A DNA stretch of 10,000 nucleotides from the NCBI RefSeq assembly GCF_964340395.1, contig NC_135562.1, positions 15,036,296-15,046,295 on the forward strand. The letters run 5' to 3'. Position 1 is the stretch's first letter. Each line of letters begins with the position of its first letter. Below are positions 1 to 9,898 of this stretch, in pieces. Position numbers and translations under genes: made by a program. The notes under the pieces are model-generated. The model saw only the letters and a list, made by a program, of their open reading frames with translations, was not told the origin of the DNA and did not search any database. The DNA is from Glandiceps talaboti (taxonomy: Eukaryota > Hemichordata > Enteropneusta > Spengelidae).

Positions 1-327
1 AATTTTGATTGAGAGCCACATGTGCCTGCAACAGTTTACTGCGAAACGTCAAATTAAAGTTAACAATGAATATTAGTGTATTACCCGTATGATGGTGTTG
101 AGATACACTTGTAACAGTTAACTGAAAGGTGTTGTACAATTATGAGTTAGTGTGTGAACGTCACATGCTGAATGGGTTCAGCGCGAGTGAAACATTGCAT
201 GAACGTGTTTCACCATACAGTTTAAAGTCTATTTAGGCGAGCTTGAAATTTAACACATTACTCTAGGTTCAACATCGATTTAGTTTAATTGATGTAAGGT
301 CGAACGAAAAAACGGATTATTAGAAAT
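1..327. other. AT-rich DNA without recognised features
   Basis: I see no open reading frame of note, no repeat longer than a few bases and no recognisable RNA gene. The sequence is moderately AT-rich and ends where a purine-only tract begins. It could be intergenic or intronic; nothing visible decides between these. Confidence 0.6.
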
Positions 328-328
328 G

Positions 329-1199
<871 letters not shown>

Positions 1200-1220
1200 T
1201 TTTATTGTCTAGCTCAACAA
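1200..1220 (-). repeat. Inverted single copy of the minisatellite core
   Basis: The reverse complement of this segment starts TTGTTGAGCTAGACAATAAA. It matches the core of the downstream tandem array (TTGTTGAGCCAGACGATAAA) at 19 of 21 positions. It is the only antiparallel copy seen. It lies about 25 bp before the first direct unit, so the array and this copy could pair as a hairpin or represent the two ends of one element. Confidence 0.8.
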
Positions 1221-1245
1221 ATATAAAACAAGAGGTATTTGGCGT

Positions 1246-1540
1246 GCAGGACGATAAATTGTAGCAGTGTTATAGTATGATTTTTGTTGTGCCAGACGAT
1301 AAAATGTAGCACTATAAGATTTTTTGTTGAGCCAGACGATAAAATGTAGCACTATAAGATTTTTGTTGCGCCAGACGATAAAATGTAGCACTATAAGATT
1401 TTTTGTTGAGCCAGACGATAAAATTTAGCAGTGTTAGTAAGATTTTTGTTGAGCCAGACGATAAAATGTAGCAATGACAGTGAGACATTTGTTGAGCCAG
1501 ACGATAAAATGTAGCATTGTTTAAGTCAGATTTTTGTTGA
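1246..1540 (+). repeat. Minisatellite, seven units of 39-45 bp
   Basis: Units begin at 1246, 1291, 1331, 1370, 1410, 1453 and 1496, with lengths of 45, 40, 39, 40, 43, 43 and 45 bp. Each unit has a conserved core (GCCAGACGATAAAATGTAGC) and a conserved tail (GATTTTTGTTGA), separated by a linker of variable sequence and length. Units at 1291, 1331 and 1370 are almost identical. The first and the last three differ, mainly in the linker, which fits homogenisation in the middle and decay at the edges. The last unit runs into GCGAAAAGTT, where homology stops. The unit length is not constant and not a multiple of three, so the short minus-strand frame through it is not a protein-coding repeat. An inverted core copy lies just upstream at 1200-1220. 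Confidence 0.93.
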
Positions 1541-1996
1541 GCGAAAAGTTGTTTGTTTCAGCTTTGGTGATTTTAATTGTAAATCTATGCAATGTTAATA
1601 CGATGTGAGTACAAGGCAAACATATAAAGTTCAGTCAACACAGAAGTCGAAATGGGAACGAAAATGAAAAATATGGTTTCAGTTCCAGGTATTATGATGC
1701 CTTTTAAAATGCCCCGGTTGTATCGACATTTAATCACGAGCAGGTCTTCGACGCGTGGGATATACGTGTAACTATAGTTATCGAATATTTGAATGATGAA
1801 AAATTATTTTCATTTTCATGTTCCCGTGTAAAGTAAATGTTTGAAATAACTCCACTTAAAACATTTCAACCATTCTGGAAAGTTTGTTTTACTCCGGTAA
1901 AGAAGTTACGGAGACCGTTGTTGCCTCCCAGGTGGATGCTACGGAATACTGCAACATATCCCTCAATATTTCCATACTGTTTAGTACAATGGACGG
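1541..1996. other. Unique-looking DNA before the compound microsatellite
   Basis: No supported gene is visible. Two frames open here (from 1837 and 1884), but both continue directly into the CA/CATA microsatellite and become Thr-His and Tyr-Ile-His repeats, so they are not credible. An imperfect inverted repeat is present (1654-1671 with 1807-1825). A small hairpin with one bulged base lies at 1892-1900 / 1906-1913. Confidence 0.55.
1654..1825. repeat. Imperfect inverted repeat, ~18 bp arms
   Basis: The left arm reads GGGAACGAAAATGAAAA (from 1654). The right arm, as reverse complement, reads GGGAACATGAAAATGAAAA (1825 back to 1807). They match except for a two-base insertion, and the spacer is about 135 bp. 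The arms are partly low-complexity A/G-rich sequence, so chance is possible. Short inverted ends like these would also fit a small non-autonomous element, but no target duplication is visible. Confidence 0.5.
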
Positions 1997-2162
1997 ATAC
2001 ACACACACACACACACACACACATACACACACACACATACACACACACGCACACACATACACACACACATACACATACATACATACACACACACACACAC
2101 ATACACACACACATACACATATCCATCTATATATCTATCTATCTATCCATACATACATACAT

Positions 2163-2210
<48 letters not shown>

Positions 2211-2342
2211 ACACACATACACATACACATATCCATCTATATATATATATATCTATCTATCTATCCATACATACATACATACATACATACATACATACAT
2301 ACATACATACATACATACATACATACATACATACATACATAC
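1997..2342. repeat. Compound CA / CATA / ATCT microsatellite
   Basis: Blocks in order are: (CA)n interrupted by CATA from 1997 to about 2120; a short ATCCATCTAT / (ATCT)n block at 2121-2147; (CATA)n at 2148-2180; (CA)n with CATA interruptions to about 2230; a second ATCCATCTAT block with an (AT)n expansion and (ATCT)n at 2231-2265; and a longer (CATA)n at 2266-2342. The order CA, then ATCT, then CATA occurs twice, so part of the tract was duplicated as a unit (ATCCATCTAT at 2121 and 2231, 110 bp apart). Alternating purine-pyrimidine CA tracts can form Z-DNA. The tract translates as Thr-His or Tyr-Ile-His repeats, with no coding meaning. Confidence 0.97.
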
Positions 2343-3463
2343 AAAACTTCCACTGACACTTGGATAACACTAATAATACCACACCGTTTTCCTCAAAGGC
2401 TGACCTGTGTTTGTAGCAACGTTTTCTTGAAGAATGCTTTTACGTTTGAGAATTGATGAAGACTAGACATTGCCTGCCAGCAACTGATTTTAGATAGAGA
2501 GAAACAAAGTTACTTCGTAAATAATGCACGCCTTGTATTTACAGTGTTAGATTTCAAAGGTGGGGGATAACATCTTTCGTATGTGACGGTGTCGGTGCGT
2601 TTTAGTCAAGACAATTAAATATAGATACAACAAAATGAAAATTGTTCTCGTGTTCATGCATTATAGAATGAGTCTTGACACGTCGGAGATATCCGAACCC
2701 CTTCAAAAGTTACTAGGTGTGAAGGGAAGAGCTCATTAGACACGCTATACACGCACAAATCGTCACCGAAATAGCATTTCATCTTACTTGAGTCCGTACA
2801 GGAGTAAAGTGATACGGACGAGTGGGGGATCGAAAGTTTATTTTAATCGCCGTAACGAGCACAGTAGCCCCGAAGTAGAGAGCTTTCTCGCCTTGGAGCC
2901 CTGCAGTTGCGTTCCATAATGAGACAAATACGCTTACTCCTTCTATAATTGCAAAGAGGAGTAGAAATGTCTTACAGCGTTAATTAAGTGAAGTTGGCTA
3001 ATTAATTATGCATACACGGTTCGGTTATTAATGTACTGTACTAGATCGTCAACACAACGGGTTTTGACGCGCGCGCGGGTGAACTTTCGTTCGTTGACGA
3101 TAGCAATTAATTTTCAGCAAATGATTTTTCAAAGATATTATCAACACATTTTGATGGTGTATATATATTATTTATTTGAGTGTTTCCAAACAGCGACTTT
3201 GATGTGGAACGAACATTTTTCTGATTTACAATGAAATTTTTTTCTTCAAAAAATAAGTTTAAAATGTTGAGAAAAAGTGATAACATATGTTTTGCGTGCA
3301 ATAACGTAAATGATGGCAAAATCTCGTTCGTAAAGGTTTTAAATTTATACTTTTTTAAAAAATATGTTGTTGTTTTTTTAACGATTTTGATGAGAATATC
3401 TGTAGTGTAGACAGCCTTTGGCGGTGCTAATTTTAAGACAAAGTTCCACATTTTCGTACGGTA
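2343..3463. other. AT-rich DNA, no supported gene
   Basis: The stretch holds a few small hairpins, such as GTCCGTA (2792-2798) with TACGGAC (2813-2819), and a short CG-rich patch GACGCGCGCGCGGG near 3066. A minus-strand frame of 114 codons (3107-3451) exists. It is rich in Lys, Asn, Phe and Ile as expected from random AT-rich DNA, and no domain is recognisable. It is more likely noise than a gene. Confidence 0.5.
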
Positions 3464-4000
3464 TTGTCAAATTCTGGCCAAGTTCACGTGACCGTAGGTC
3501 CTGTTCTATCTTTTTTGTCGTAAATCTCAACGCTAACTCATATTTTAAGCAAAAAATAATTGTATAAAAGAATAAGTTCACTTTGCTTATTAAGCGATCA
3601 CAATTTCATTTCAGAAAAGGTTATCAAAATTTGTTTGCCAAAATTGTTTTGACAAAATTATAGGTATTTGTTAGATGAGTTATTCATAAAACGCTTGTTT
3701 CATTTTAGATGTTGATCATTTAAATAATTCGTGTTTCATGAGTGCACATCACAAGCTTGATTTACAAGTGATGACATCTCAATTTAAGTAAAATATATTA
3801 ATTTTTTTCCCGCCAAGTTTTCCGAATAAAATACTTAAAGTTTTTGGTAAATCTCGACTTTCCTTTGACTTTGTTCATTGCATATAACTGAGTTACTCTT
3901 ACAAATAAACGTATATCAAAATTTTGTCTGATAAGCGATAACATTTTCAATTCTTGAAAAAAAATTATCAAAATTTTTCCGCCAAAATTTATTTTGACAA
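3464..4000 (+). repeat. Diverged tandem duplication, ~335 bp period
   Basis: Three landmarks recur in the same order at similar offsets. GCCAAGTT is near 3477 and again near 3812. TAAATCTC is at 3521 and 3848. TAAGCGAT is at 3591 and 3932, followed in both copies by ATCAAAATTT, GCCAAAATT and TTTTGACAA (about 3623-3655 and 3967-4000). The last 65-70 bp are the best conserved; the rest has drifted. The AT-richness raises the chance-match rate, but the collinear order argues for an old duplication. The second copy probably extends beyond 4000, with homology too weak to trace by eye. Confidence 0.5.
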
Positions 4001-5150
4001 TTTCTTGTTTTTCTTAAATTGTTTTCCTTATTTCAACTTTATTTGGACTTGATTAACTTACTTCTTCGAAATGCACCTGAGTTAACTGGTTTTGTTTGAA
4101 TTTTATTACAAATGAGTGAATAATTCACACGATTTCCACGAAGACAGAGTCACCATATTTTCTCACTCCTGTCCTATGTCGTCAAAATTCAATAAACTTC
4201 GACACGAACTTTGTGTAGCAGTCGATCTCGGAATATAATTATTGTGGATGGTTTGCAAGTTGTTCTGTACAATGCAAAGGTGATTTTTCAGTGTTTTGTG
4301 TGCGAATGTTTTGCATATATAAACGCGAGTTAACTACAAAATTTCAAATTCAAAGCATGAAATAGTGACTCTAGACTTTGATTTACTATACTTGTTTGGA
4401 ATTTCAAATACACGTCACGGTCAACGCGATAGCGACCCCGAGCAAAAAATGGAACACTGCATGGAACGACTTATTGTACGAACTGCAGTTACAACGTAGG
4501 AAGCAAACGTCATTTTTGCGAATTTTACGCTAAATATTTCTCGTGTTTACAACATATTGAAAACCAGTACTCTGATTTCTCTTTCCCTCTCTCTCAAAAT
4601 TTATTTTTGTGGGATCTTTTACCGTTTAAGAATTCAGTGGCACGACAAGAAATTCCATATACATCATCGATACAGTTGTAGAAAAAAAACTCACTGTTCT
4701 CGTGGCGTGGTTGACTGATTTAGCCAAGTTTTCAGTTCCGTATATATTATTCTACATCGTTAAAGGCAGATAGTCTTGAAATAATGAAACTATTTTTTGC
4801 CCTTGGAAAATCAACAAATCTTTGAGGAATATTATTCAATCCGTCAAAAAATGCTATTTTAGTCATATTGCCCGACATGATACCCCGATGGCAAAGTATG
4901 AATGTTAACCGTCTGTACGTCAGCGTTTTTGGTATCTACTCAAATCAAATCAGTGTTTACATTCTCATCTTTCAGGTGTTTTTTTTGTAACAAAATGAAA
5001 TGACGTTTTATGCAAAGTTCGATTGTTAGGAGATTGACAGACTTCAGCTTCAGCATTATTGATGAAAGAGAAAAGTCACAACATAAAACATAACTCAAAA
5101 ATATAAGGCTTGTCGCGGTATACCATACCCATATGAGATATTATGCTGTA
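4001..5150. other. AT-rich DNA, nothing supported
   Basis: I see no gene, RNA gene or mobile-element signature. A TATATAAA string at 4316-4323 resembles a TATA box but is followed by no reading frame or other promoter element. A short CT-rich run occurs near 4577-4594. Confidence 0.5.
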
Positions 5151-5157
5151 CGATACC

Positions 5158-5348
5158 CGACCACATCACACCCCTCCCCCGGGACCCCATCGCACCGCAC
5201 TATATCGCATCGCCTCTCATACATCACTGACACATCACATTAAAGTACATCACATCTCATTGTATCACACCACAACACAACACACTTCCTCACATCACAG
5301 CACATCACAACACACCAGTGGCTACACCACACCACACCACACCACATC
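5158..5348 (+). repeat. Degenerate CACAT/CACAC pentanucleotide-like repeat
   Basis: The + strand is strongly biased to A, C and T with recurring CACATCACA, CATCGCA and ACCACACC words. It ends in a pure (ACCAC)n stretch at about 5323-5346. It looks like an old, heavily mutated simple repeat whose 3' end is the youngest part. The interior is broken by CCTCCCCCGGGACC near 5174-5186. A frame of 137 codons runs through it (5143-5556); its His/Thr/Ser-rich content is a by-product of the repeat. Confidence 0.75.
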
Positions 5349-5498
5349 ATACAAAAACGCTTTGCATATCACACAGAATTTCTTAACTAAATCTACAGTC
5401 AAACTAAATTGTGTATACAAGTTGTTACCCTTGGCAACCTTGAAATATATATATCAACAAGTTTCAAAGTCAAAACTAATTTTTTTACGATATAATTG

Positions 5499-5526
5499 TC
5501 AATCAATCAATCAATCAATCAATCAA
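5499..5526. repeat. (TCAA)7 microsatellite
   Basis: Seven perfect tetranucleotide units, 28 bp, bordered by CCATCCATC on the right. Confidence 0.95.
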
Positions 5527-5757
5527 CCATCCATCAGAACAACATTGTGTCGATGAACGTTATATAAAGTCCCACCAAACATCAGAGACAGACGCCAGTC
5601 ATATAAACTCACATAAATTACGATTCCAACGTACATCATGGATGACGCATCATATTTGAACTGTCGATTGACAAAAACTAACCAGGAGAGACATCAATAA
5701 AGTGACTTCAGCTAGGAACATGGCATGCAATGATGTATATGGCACACCCAATGTAGT

Positions 5758-5771
5758 CCCCCCCCCCCCCC
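5758..5771. repeat. Poly-C run, C14
   Basis: Fourteen consecutive C residues between AGT and GTGTACAT. It has the same length and strand as the run at 805-818, but the flanks are unrelated. Confidence 0.95.
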
Positions 5772-6055
5772 GTGTACATATTGCAATAAAAGAAAGGATA
5801 GTGTAGTGACGCAGCCTCAGAAAAGGTTGGATCGCTGAGTTAATTGGATGGTTGACTCATCGTCGCAAACCACGGCCTGTTTTACGGCAACGTTCTTAAC
5901 GAGCCTCCCTTTTTTAGAAATAATAACCCTGGCTTGCTAGAATGGGTTGACTTGGCAAGCGGTCTCATCGTGTAGAAAGGATGCTTGCCGTGTCGATCAT
6001 CCCACCGACTATACGGAGAGGTGGAACGTGTTACACTGCGATAGCAAGAACATGA

Positions 6056-6196
<141 letters not shown>

Positions 6197-6266
6197 TCTA
6201 TGCAGAGCGGTATGAATAACACAGTATCAAGTAAGATACACAGGAGCCGTTGTTAGCCGTTGTAGT

Positions 6267-6307
6267 TGAGCACTGTTTACTCCAGTATAGACATATTACA
6301 TATGATG

Positions 6308-6312
<5 letters not shown>
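6267..6312 (-). repeat. Right arm of perfect inverted repeat
   Basis: 46 bp arm, the exact reverse complement of 6151-6196. The inner border is clear: T at 6197 and T at 6266 do not pair. Confidence 0.95.

Positions 6313-6370
<58 letters not shown>
6313..6370. repeat. (AT)29 microsatellite, right flank of inverted repeat
   Basis: 58 bp of pure alternating AT following the right arm, ending at CCTAATC. It is shorter than the left flank. Together the two tracts could be one original (AT)n split by an insertion. Confidence 0.97.
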
Positions 6371-6372
<2 letters not shown>

Positions 6373-6869
6373 TAATCAAACGAGCATAGTAAAAACTGAT
6401 GTATATGTATCCTTCAATAGCATAGTACCATCAAATACAAACGTTAGACCTTAAAAAATTCCTACTTGAAAAGTCGAAAACTACATATTACTATTAACCC
6501 CTTTTTACAATTATTTTTCTCAGTAAACTAGTGGTGGAAAACGTTCAATCTGTCCTATTATATTATAAGCTTATAGCTGTCGTGTGATGGGTTTCTCTGA
6601 AACCGAGAAAATCAAGAAACATCATAAGATGATGACACAGTATGTAGATAATGAGGGCAGAGAGTACTACGTTACTACATTGTGCGCCCCTGCAGCTTAT
6701 TAGTTCGATGCCCGTAGCCCAAAGTTACTTTTAAATTTCTTTAATTGGACGTCTGGGAATCGGACTTGGTAGTAGAAATGATTATACGACGTGGCGGGAA
6801 GAGTAAAAGTGTTCTTTTTCAGATCACGAAGTGTTAGTAATGATTAGCCTTTAACATGACATTGGGATT
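6371..6869. other. AT-rich DNA, nothing supported
   Basis: I see no gene or element. TTAGTTCGATGCCC near 6700 faintly resembles a tRNA B box, but no matching A box or fold lies upstream, so no tRNA or SINE is called. Confidence 0.5.
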
Positions 6870-6877
6870 GGGAGAGG

Positions 6878-6993
<116 letters not shown>

Positions 6994-7004
6994 AGAGAGA
7001 GAGG

Positions 7005-7035
7005 GACAGACAGACAGACAGACAGACAGACAAGC

Positions 7036-7092
<57 letters not shown>
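7005..7092. repeat. (GACA)22 tetranucleotide microsatellite
   Basis: 88 bp of GACA/CAGA repeat, directly joined to the GA tract upstream. One interruption changes GA to AG at 7033-7034. The repeat probably arose from the GA tract by a G-to-C change followed by slippage. The long frames on both strands across 6834-7160 (Glu-Arg, Ser-Leu, Cys-Leu-Ser-Val repeats) are translations of this repeat only. Confidence 0.96.
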
Positions 7093-7093
<1 letters not shown>

Positions 7094-9387
7094 TGATAGG
7101 GTAAGGTGAGGGGAAACAGAGACAGCGACACCCAGATAAGTACATAGAGTCACCAGGCACGAGAAGTATGTTAAAGAATGAATGAGGAACAGAAGGGGGA
7201 TTTGAAGGTAAAGATTGGATGTGGAACTACTAGTTTAAGAGAAAATGGTGGGAATAAGTAGATTGTATACACTTATAGTTAAAACTAAGCTATAAACTAA
7301 CAAATAACGATGTCGCGATGGTTTGCTTGATGATCCGAATGTCGGTGGATATGCATACTGACGTGTACTATAGTGTTGATGTCAAACAGTATGTGAATAT
7401 TCTGCAATCAATCTCACTATGTTCGTGACAAAGAATGATTAATTGGAATAGAATTTTTCGCTATCTCTCAATTTTTGACCCACTGTAGCGTTCATTAAAA
7501 CGCAACTCGCAGTCGTAAGCGCGCTCAGGACAGACTATTGTAATGTATGCGCTCCACCATTTCCCACCACATGATATTTGACCAATTTGCTTAATATTTT
7601 GTTGTCTGTATGTGAAGGATTTGGAGTTTGATCCGGGTCCTCTGAGATTTAAAAACGGCTGAGTATAAATCAGATTATATAGAAAGCCTGAAAGGGGGAA
7701 GTACAATCGTATTTATTTTCAAATATTACTCAACTTGCAGTAAATCTCCTTAACATAAGTACATCTTTACAGCCCCAAAACACAAAACGGCGCACATTTT
7801 CAAGTTTATTTTAAGATATTTTAAATAATTTTATCAGCGTATAATCTGAATAATCTTTAAGATAAGACGTGTTGTGCCACGCCTAGCAACCAACACCCAT
7901 CAACGACTGATCAGAGTTGAGTGAATTCGCGTATATCTTTACAGTTTGTTCATTTTTACAATGATCAATTTTTTTTATTTTTTTTGCGCTCACTTTCATA
8001 AAAACTTAGAGCAAATATTTTCTCTAACTCTCCTCCTAAAATACAAAAATCCTATTTACTTGTTTAACTGACAGTATTTACATTATAGGTGTTTCAATAT
8101 TCATGTACCGATATTTTTGGCGGAAAATATTCGCGGTCAAATTATTCAATTAGTAACAGCAATTTGACGTAGCGGACAATAAAAACGTAGGAGTGAAAAA
8201 AAAACATTTCGCGAAAAGTTTTAACGAAGTTTCCTTCTGAATCAGGGAAAATGAAGTAAAAATATGTAAATGTCAAATTTATCCAAATTAACAATTTAAA
8301 TCATATGTATAAAACTACACGAGCAGTAGGACCTAATAGAATTGTATGGTTTCGGTTACCTGACCCAAACTAATTTTTCAACTTTTTTTTTACGTATTCG
8401 AGAAAAAAATAATGAAATCGCGAAATTGTGGAGTCTCGCTAGAAATAGTGAATGCGGGAACTGACATCAACTTAGAAAGAAAATATAAAATTGTTCTTCC
8501 ATTCTGCAATGGCTGGTCTCTAATGAGACGAGAAACCAATAACACAGAGACCATATGGAAAGCAACGGAAAACATAAATACCTGAAGTACACACTCACAT
8601 ATGAAAAAATATATATGAAAAGATTAGAATAAAAAATCTACCTACCCCACCCATTCTAATATTGAGTGTAATCAGAACCACACATTTTTTTTGTTAGGCT
8701 TTACTGGAGTAAATATATTATTGATCAGACAACCAACAACATATTCACTGAACATCGTTAATATCAATTATTATAATGTTAATTTAGGGTCAATCTTATC
8801 CATACTTATCCAAAACTTTTACACAGACACAATTTAAAACCCTTTGAAAATTCTACTACTACTTAGATAGAAAAAATAGACGCCTTGTGAAAATAATACT
8901 TTAACGAAACGTTTGAAATTTGTAATGTAGTCGGATAAAAACAAGAACGTCTTAAACGTCTTATGGATGGGGATTGGGTATTCATTTTCAAATAGGAATA
9001 TAAGGCTATACCGTAATTTTTTTTCTATTCCTCCTTTTTATTGCAATAATGTGTCCACGCTGATCTTTTTTATAGTTATTTCGTTAGCTTAAAGTACAAT
9101 GCAAATGTAACTGAAATCTAAAATACCACCATCTTCGATTTTAAGCTTTCCTCGATAGCCTTTTACGAATACATTATTTGATCATCTTTACAAGATGCAA
9201 GGACACGGTACAAGAATCTATGCCGGTTTTTTTCTTCTGTTATTTGACCTTCATAACTGTTAATTTTTCTGGTTGATTTTTTGATATTGTCGGATTTCAA
9301 ATATTGTCCCTTTTATACTAGTATCACAGCAACTCTATTGCCACTCACGATTGGATGGTCCTAATTGCCACCAGGTGTCATTCATAA
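7093..9387. other. Long AT-rich stretch without supported genes
   Basis: The first ~60 bp are purine-rich and look like decayed edge of the GA/GACA tract. The rest is AT-rich with many T and A homopolymer runs of 7-9 bases. Minus-strand frames of 81 codons (7461-7706) and 61 codons (8390-8575) have no recognisable domain and are within chance expectation. The segment 8171-8220 resembles a single diverged unit of the 1246-1540 minisatellite. No RNA gene, splice-bounded exon or transposon end could be supported. Confidence 0.5.
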
Positions 9388-9539
9388 TGTCACAGTCACT
9401 GTGTGTCTCTTGTGTGTAGATGTCCTTTTGTGGTTTCGTTATTTACCGTAACGTGTTCCTTTGTTGTGTTCATAAAATAGTCATTTCGATTTCTCTGTAC
9501 ATTCGTCATACCACCTGGACTTATCCGCTAACTTCCCTT

Positions 9540-9580
9540 CATCCAATCACATCCATCTTCAAATTCTAACATCCAATCAC
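9540..9580 (+). repeat. Direct repeat of CATCCAATCAC
   Basis: CATCCAATCAC occurs at 9540-9550 and 9570-9580, 30 bp apart. It lies upstream of the TATA-like box of the putative LTR, where LTR enhancers often carry short tandem repeats. It contains a CCAAT core. A reverse-strand relative (GATTGGATG) occurs near 9350, outside the putative LTR. Confidence 0.6.
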
Positions 9581-9620
9581 TTCCTTCCTTCTACATATCT
9601 TTCATCACACGACCTTTCCC

Positions 9621-9629
9621 TTATAAGTA
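9621..9629 (+). promoter_or_regulatory. TATA-like box of the putative LTR
   Basis: TTATAAGTA lies in the middle of the LTR candidate. Transcription would be expected to start roughly 25-30 bp downstream, near the first copy of the duplicated motif. It is supported only by motif and position. Confidence 0.25.
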
Positions 9630-9658
9630 TGTGCGGCAGGTTAGTTAAGGCAGAGGTG

Positions 9659-9892
9659 CAGACGTGGCCAGTACGGCTAGCTACACAAGTGTAACTTTTG
9701 CGTATATACTTGCAGGTTAGTTCATACTCTATCTCTCCAGTTATTTTGTCATTTGTACCTGTACCTTTTCTTTTACTGTTATCTACGTAGTCATCTGAAA
9801 TTTTTATTTATTGTAAGTATTAAAGAAGAACAGACGTTACCAGTACGGCTACACAGTGTAACTTTTGTGTAAATAAACTTGAAGACTTGCAG
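9659..9892 (+). repeat. Duplicated ~57-62 bp motif
   Basis: The first copy (9659-9715) and second copy (9831-9892) share CAGACGT, CCAGTACGGCT, ACACA.GTGTAACTTTTG, GTA.ATA and CTTGCAG in the same order. They differ by small indels, and their starts are 172 bp apart. The first copy is also bracketed by an 11 bp direct repeat, GCAGGTTAGTT (9636-9646 and 9712-9722). This is a clear ancient duplication, whatever the larger element is. Confidence 0.85.
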
Positions 9893-9898
9893 AATAAA
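9872..9898 (+). terminator. Two AATAAA polyadenylation-type signals
   Basis: AATAAA at 9872-9877 and 9893-9898, 21 bp apart, lie near the end of the LTR candidate on the + strand. AATAAA is common by chance in AT-rich DNA, so meaning comes only from position relative to the TATA-like box and the TG...CA ends. Confidence 0.25.

Noticed and set aside
1246-1540. CRISPR-like pattern of conserved ~30 bp repeats with variable short linkers
   Set aside because: Linkers are only about 8-14 bp and partly related to each other, the surrounding DNA is clearly eukaryotic, and no cas gene is present. It is a minisatellite.
1837-2456. Overlapping + strand reading frames of 176 and 190 codons and - strand frames of 73-86 codons
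   Set aside because: Most of each frame is translated CA/CATA microsatellite. The short non-repeat leader has no recognisable domain, and frames remain open only because the repeat lacks stop codons.
2792-2819. Seven-base perfect hairpin GTCCGTA / TACGGAC
   Set aside because: A stem of this size is expected by chance in 10 kb and nothing else supports a structured RNA or terminator.
3107-3451. 114-codon minus-strand frame
   Set aside because: Its composition (Lys, Asn, Phe, Ile, Thr) is that of random AT-rich DNA. It has no domain, overlaps another chance frame and lies in a region with no splice-site or promoter context.
4316-4323. TATATAAA as a core promoter
   Set aside because: A single TATA-like string in AT-rich DNA with no downstream gene or initiator context is expected by chance.
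5143-5556. 137-codon His/Thr/Ser-rich frame
   Set aside because: The first half is translated CACAT repeat and the second half is ordinary AT-rich DNA plus the (TCAA)n tract. There is no domain.
6690-6720. TTAGTTCGATGCCC as a tRNA B box
   Set aside because: No A box at the right distance and no acceptor-stem pairing seen by eye.
7461-7706. 81-codon minus-strand frame, and a possible tRNA/SINE signature (A-box-like TGGTGGAGCGC on the minus strand near 7549-7559)
   Set aside because: The B-box counterpart (GAGTTGCG near 7502-7509) is a poor match to GGTTCGANTCC and no cloverleaf fold can be drawn. The frame has no recognisable domain.
8390-8575. 61-codon minus-strand frame
   Set aside because: Short, no recognisable motif, within chance expectation for the composition.
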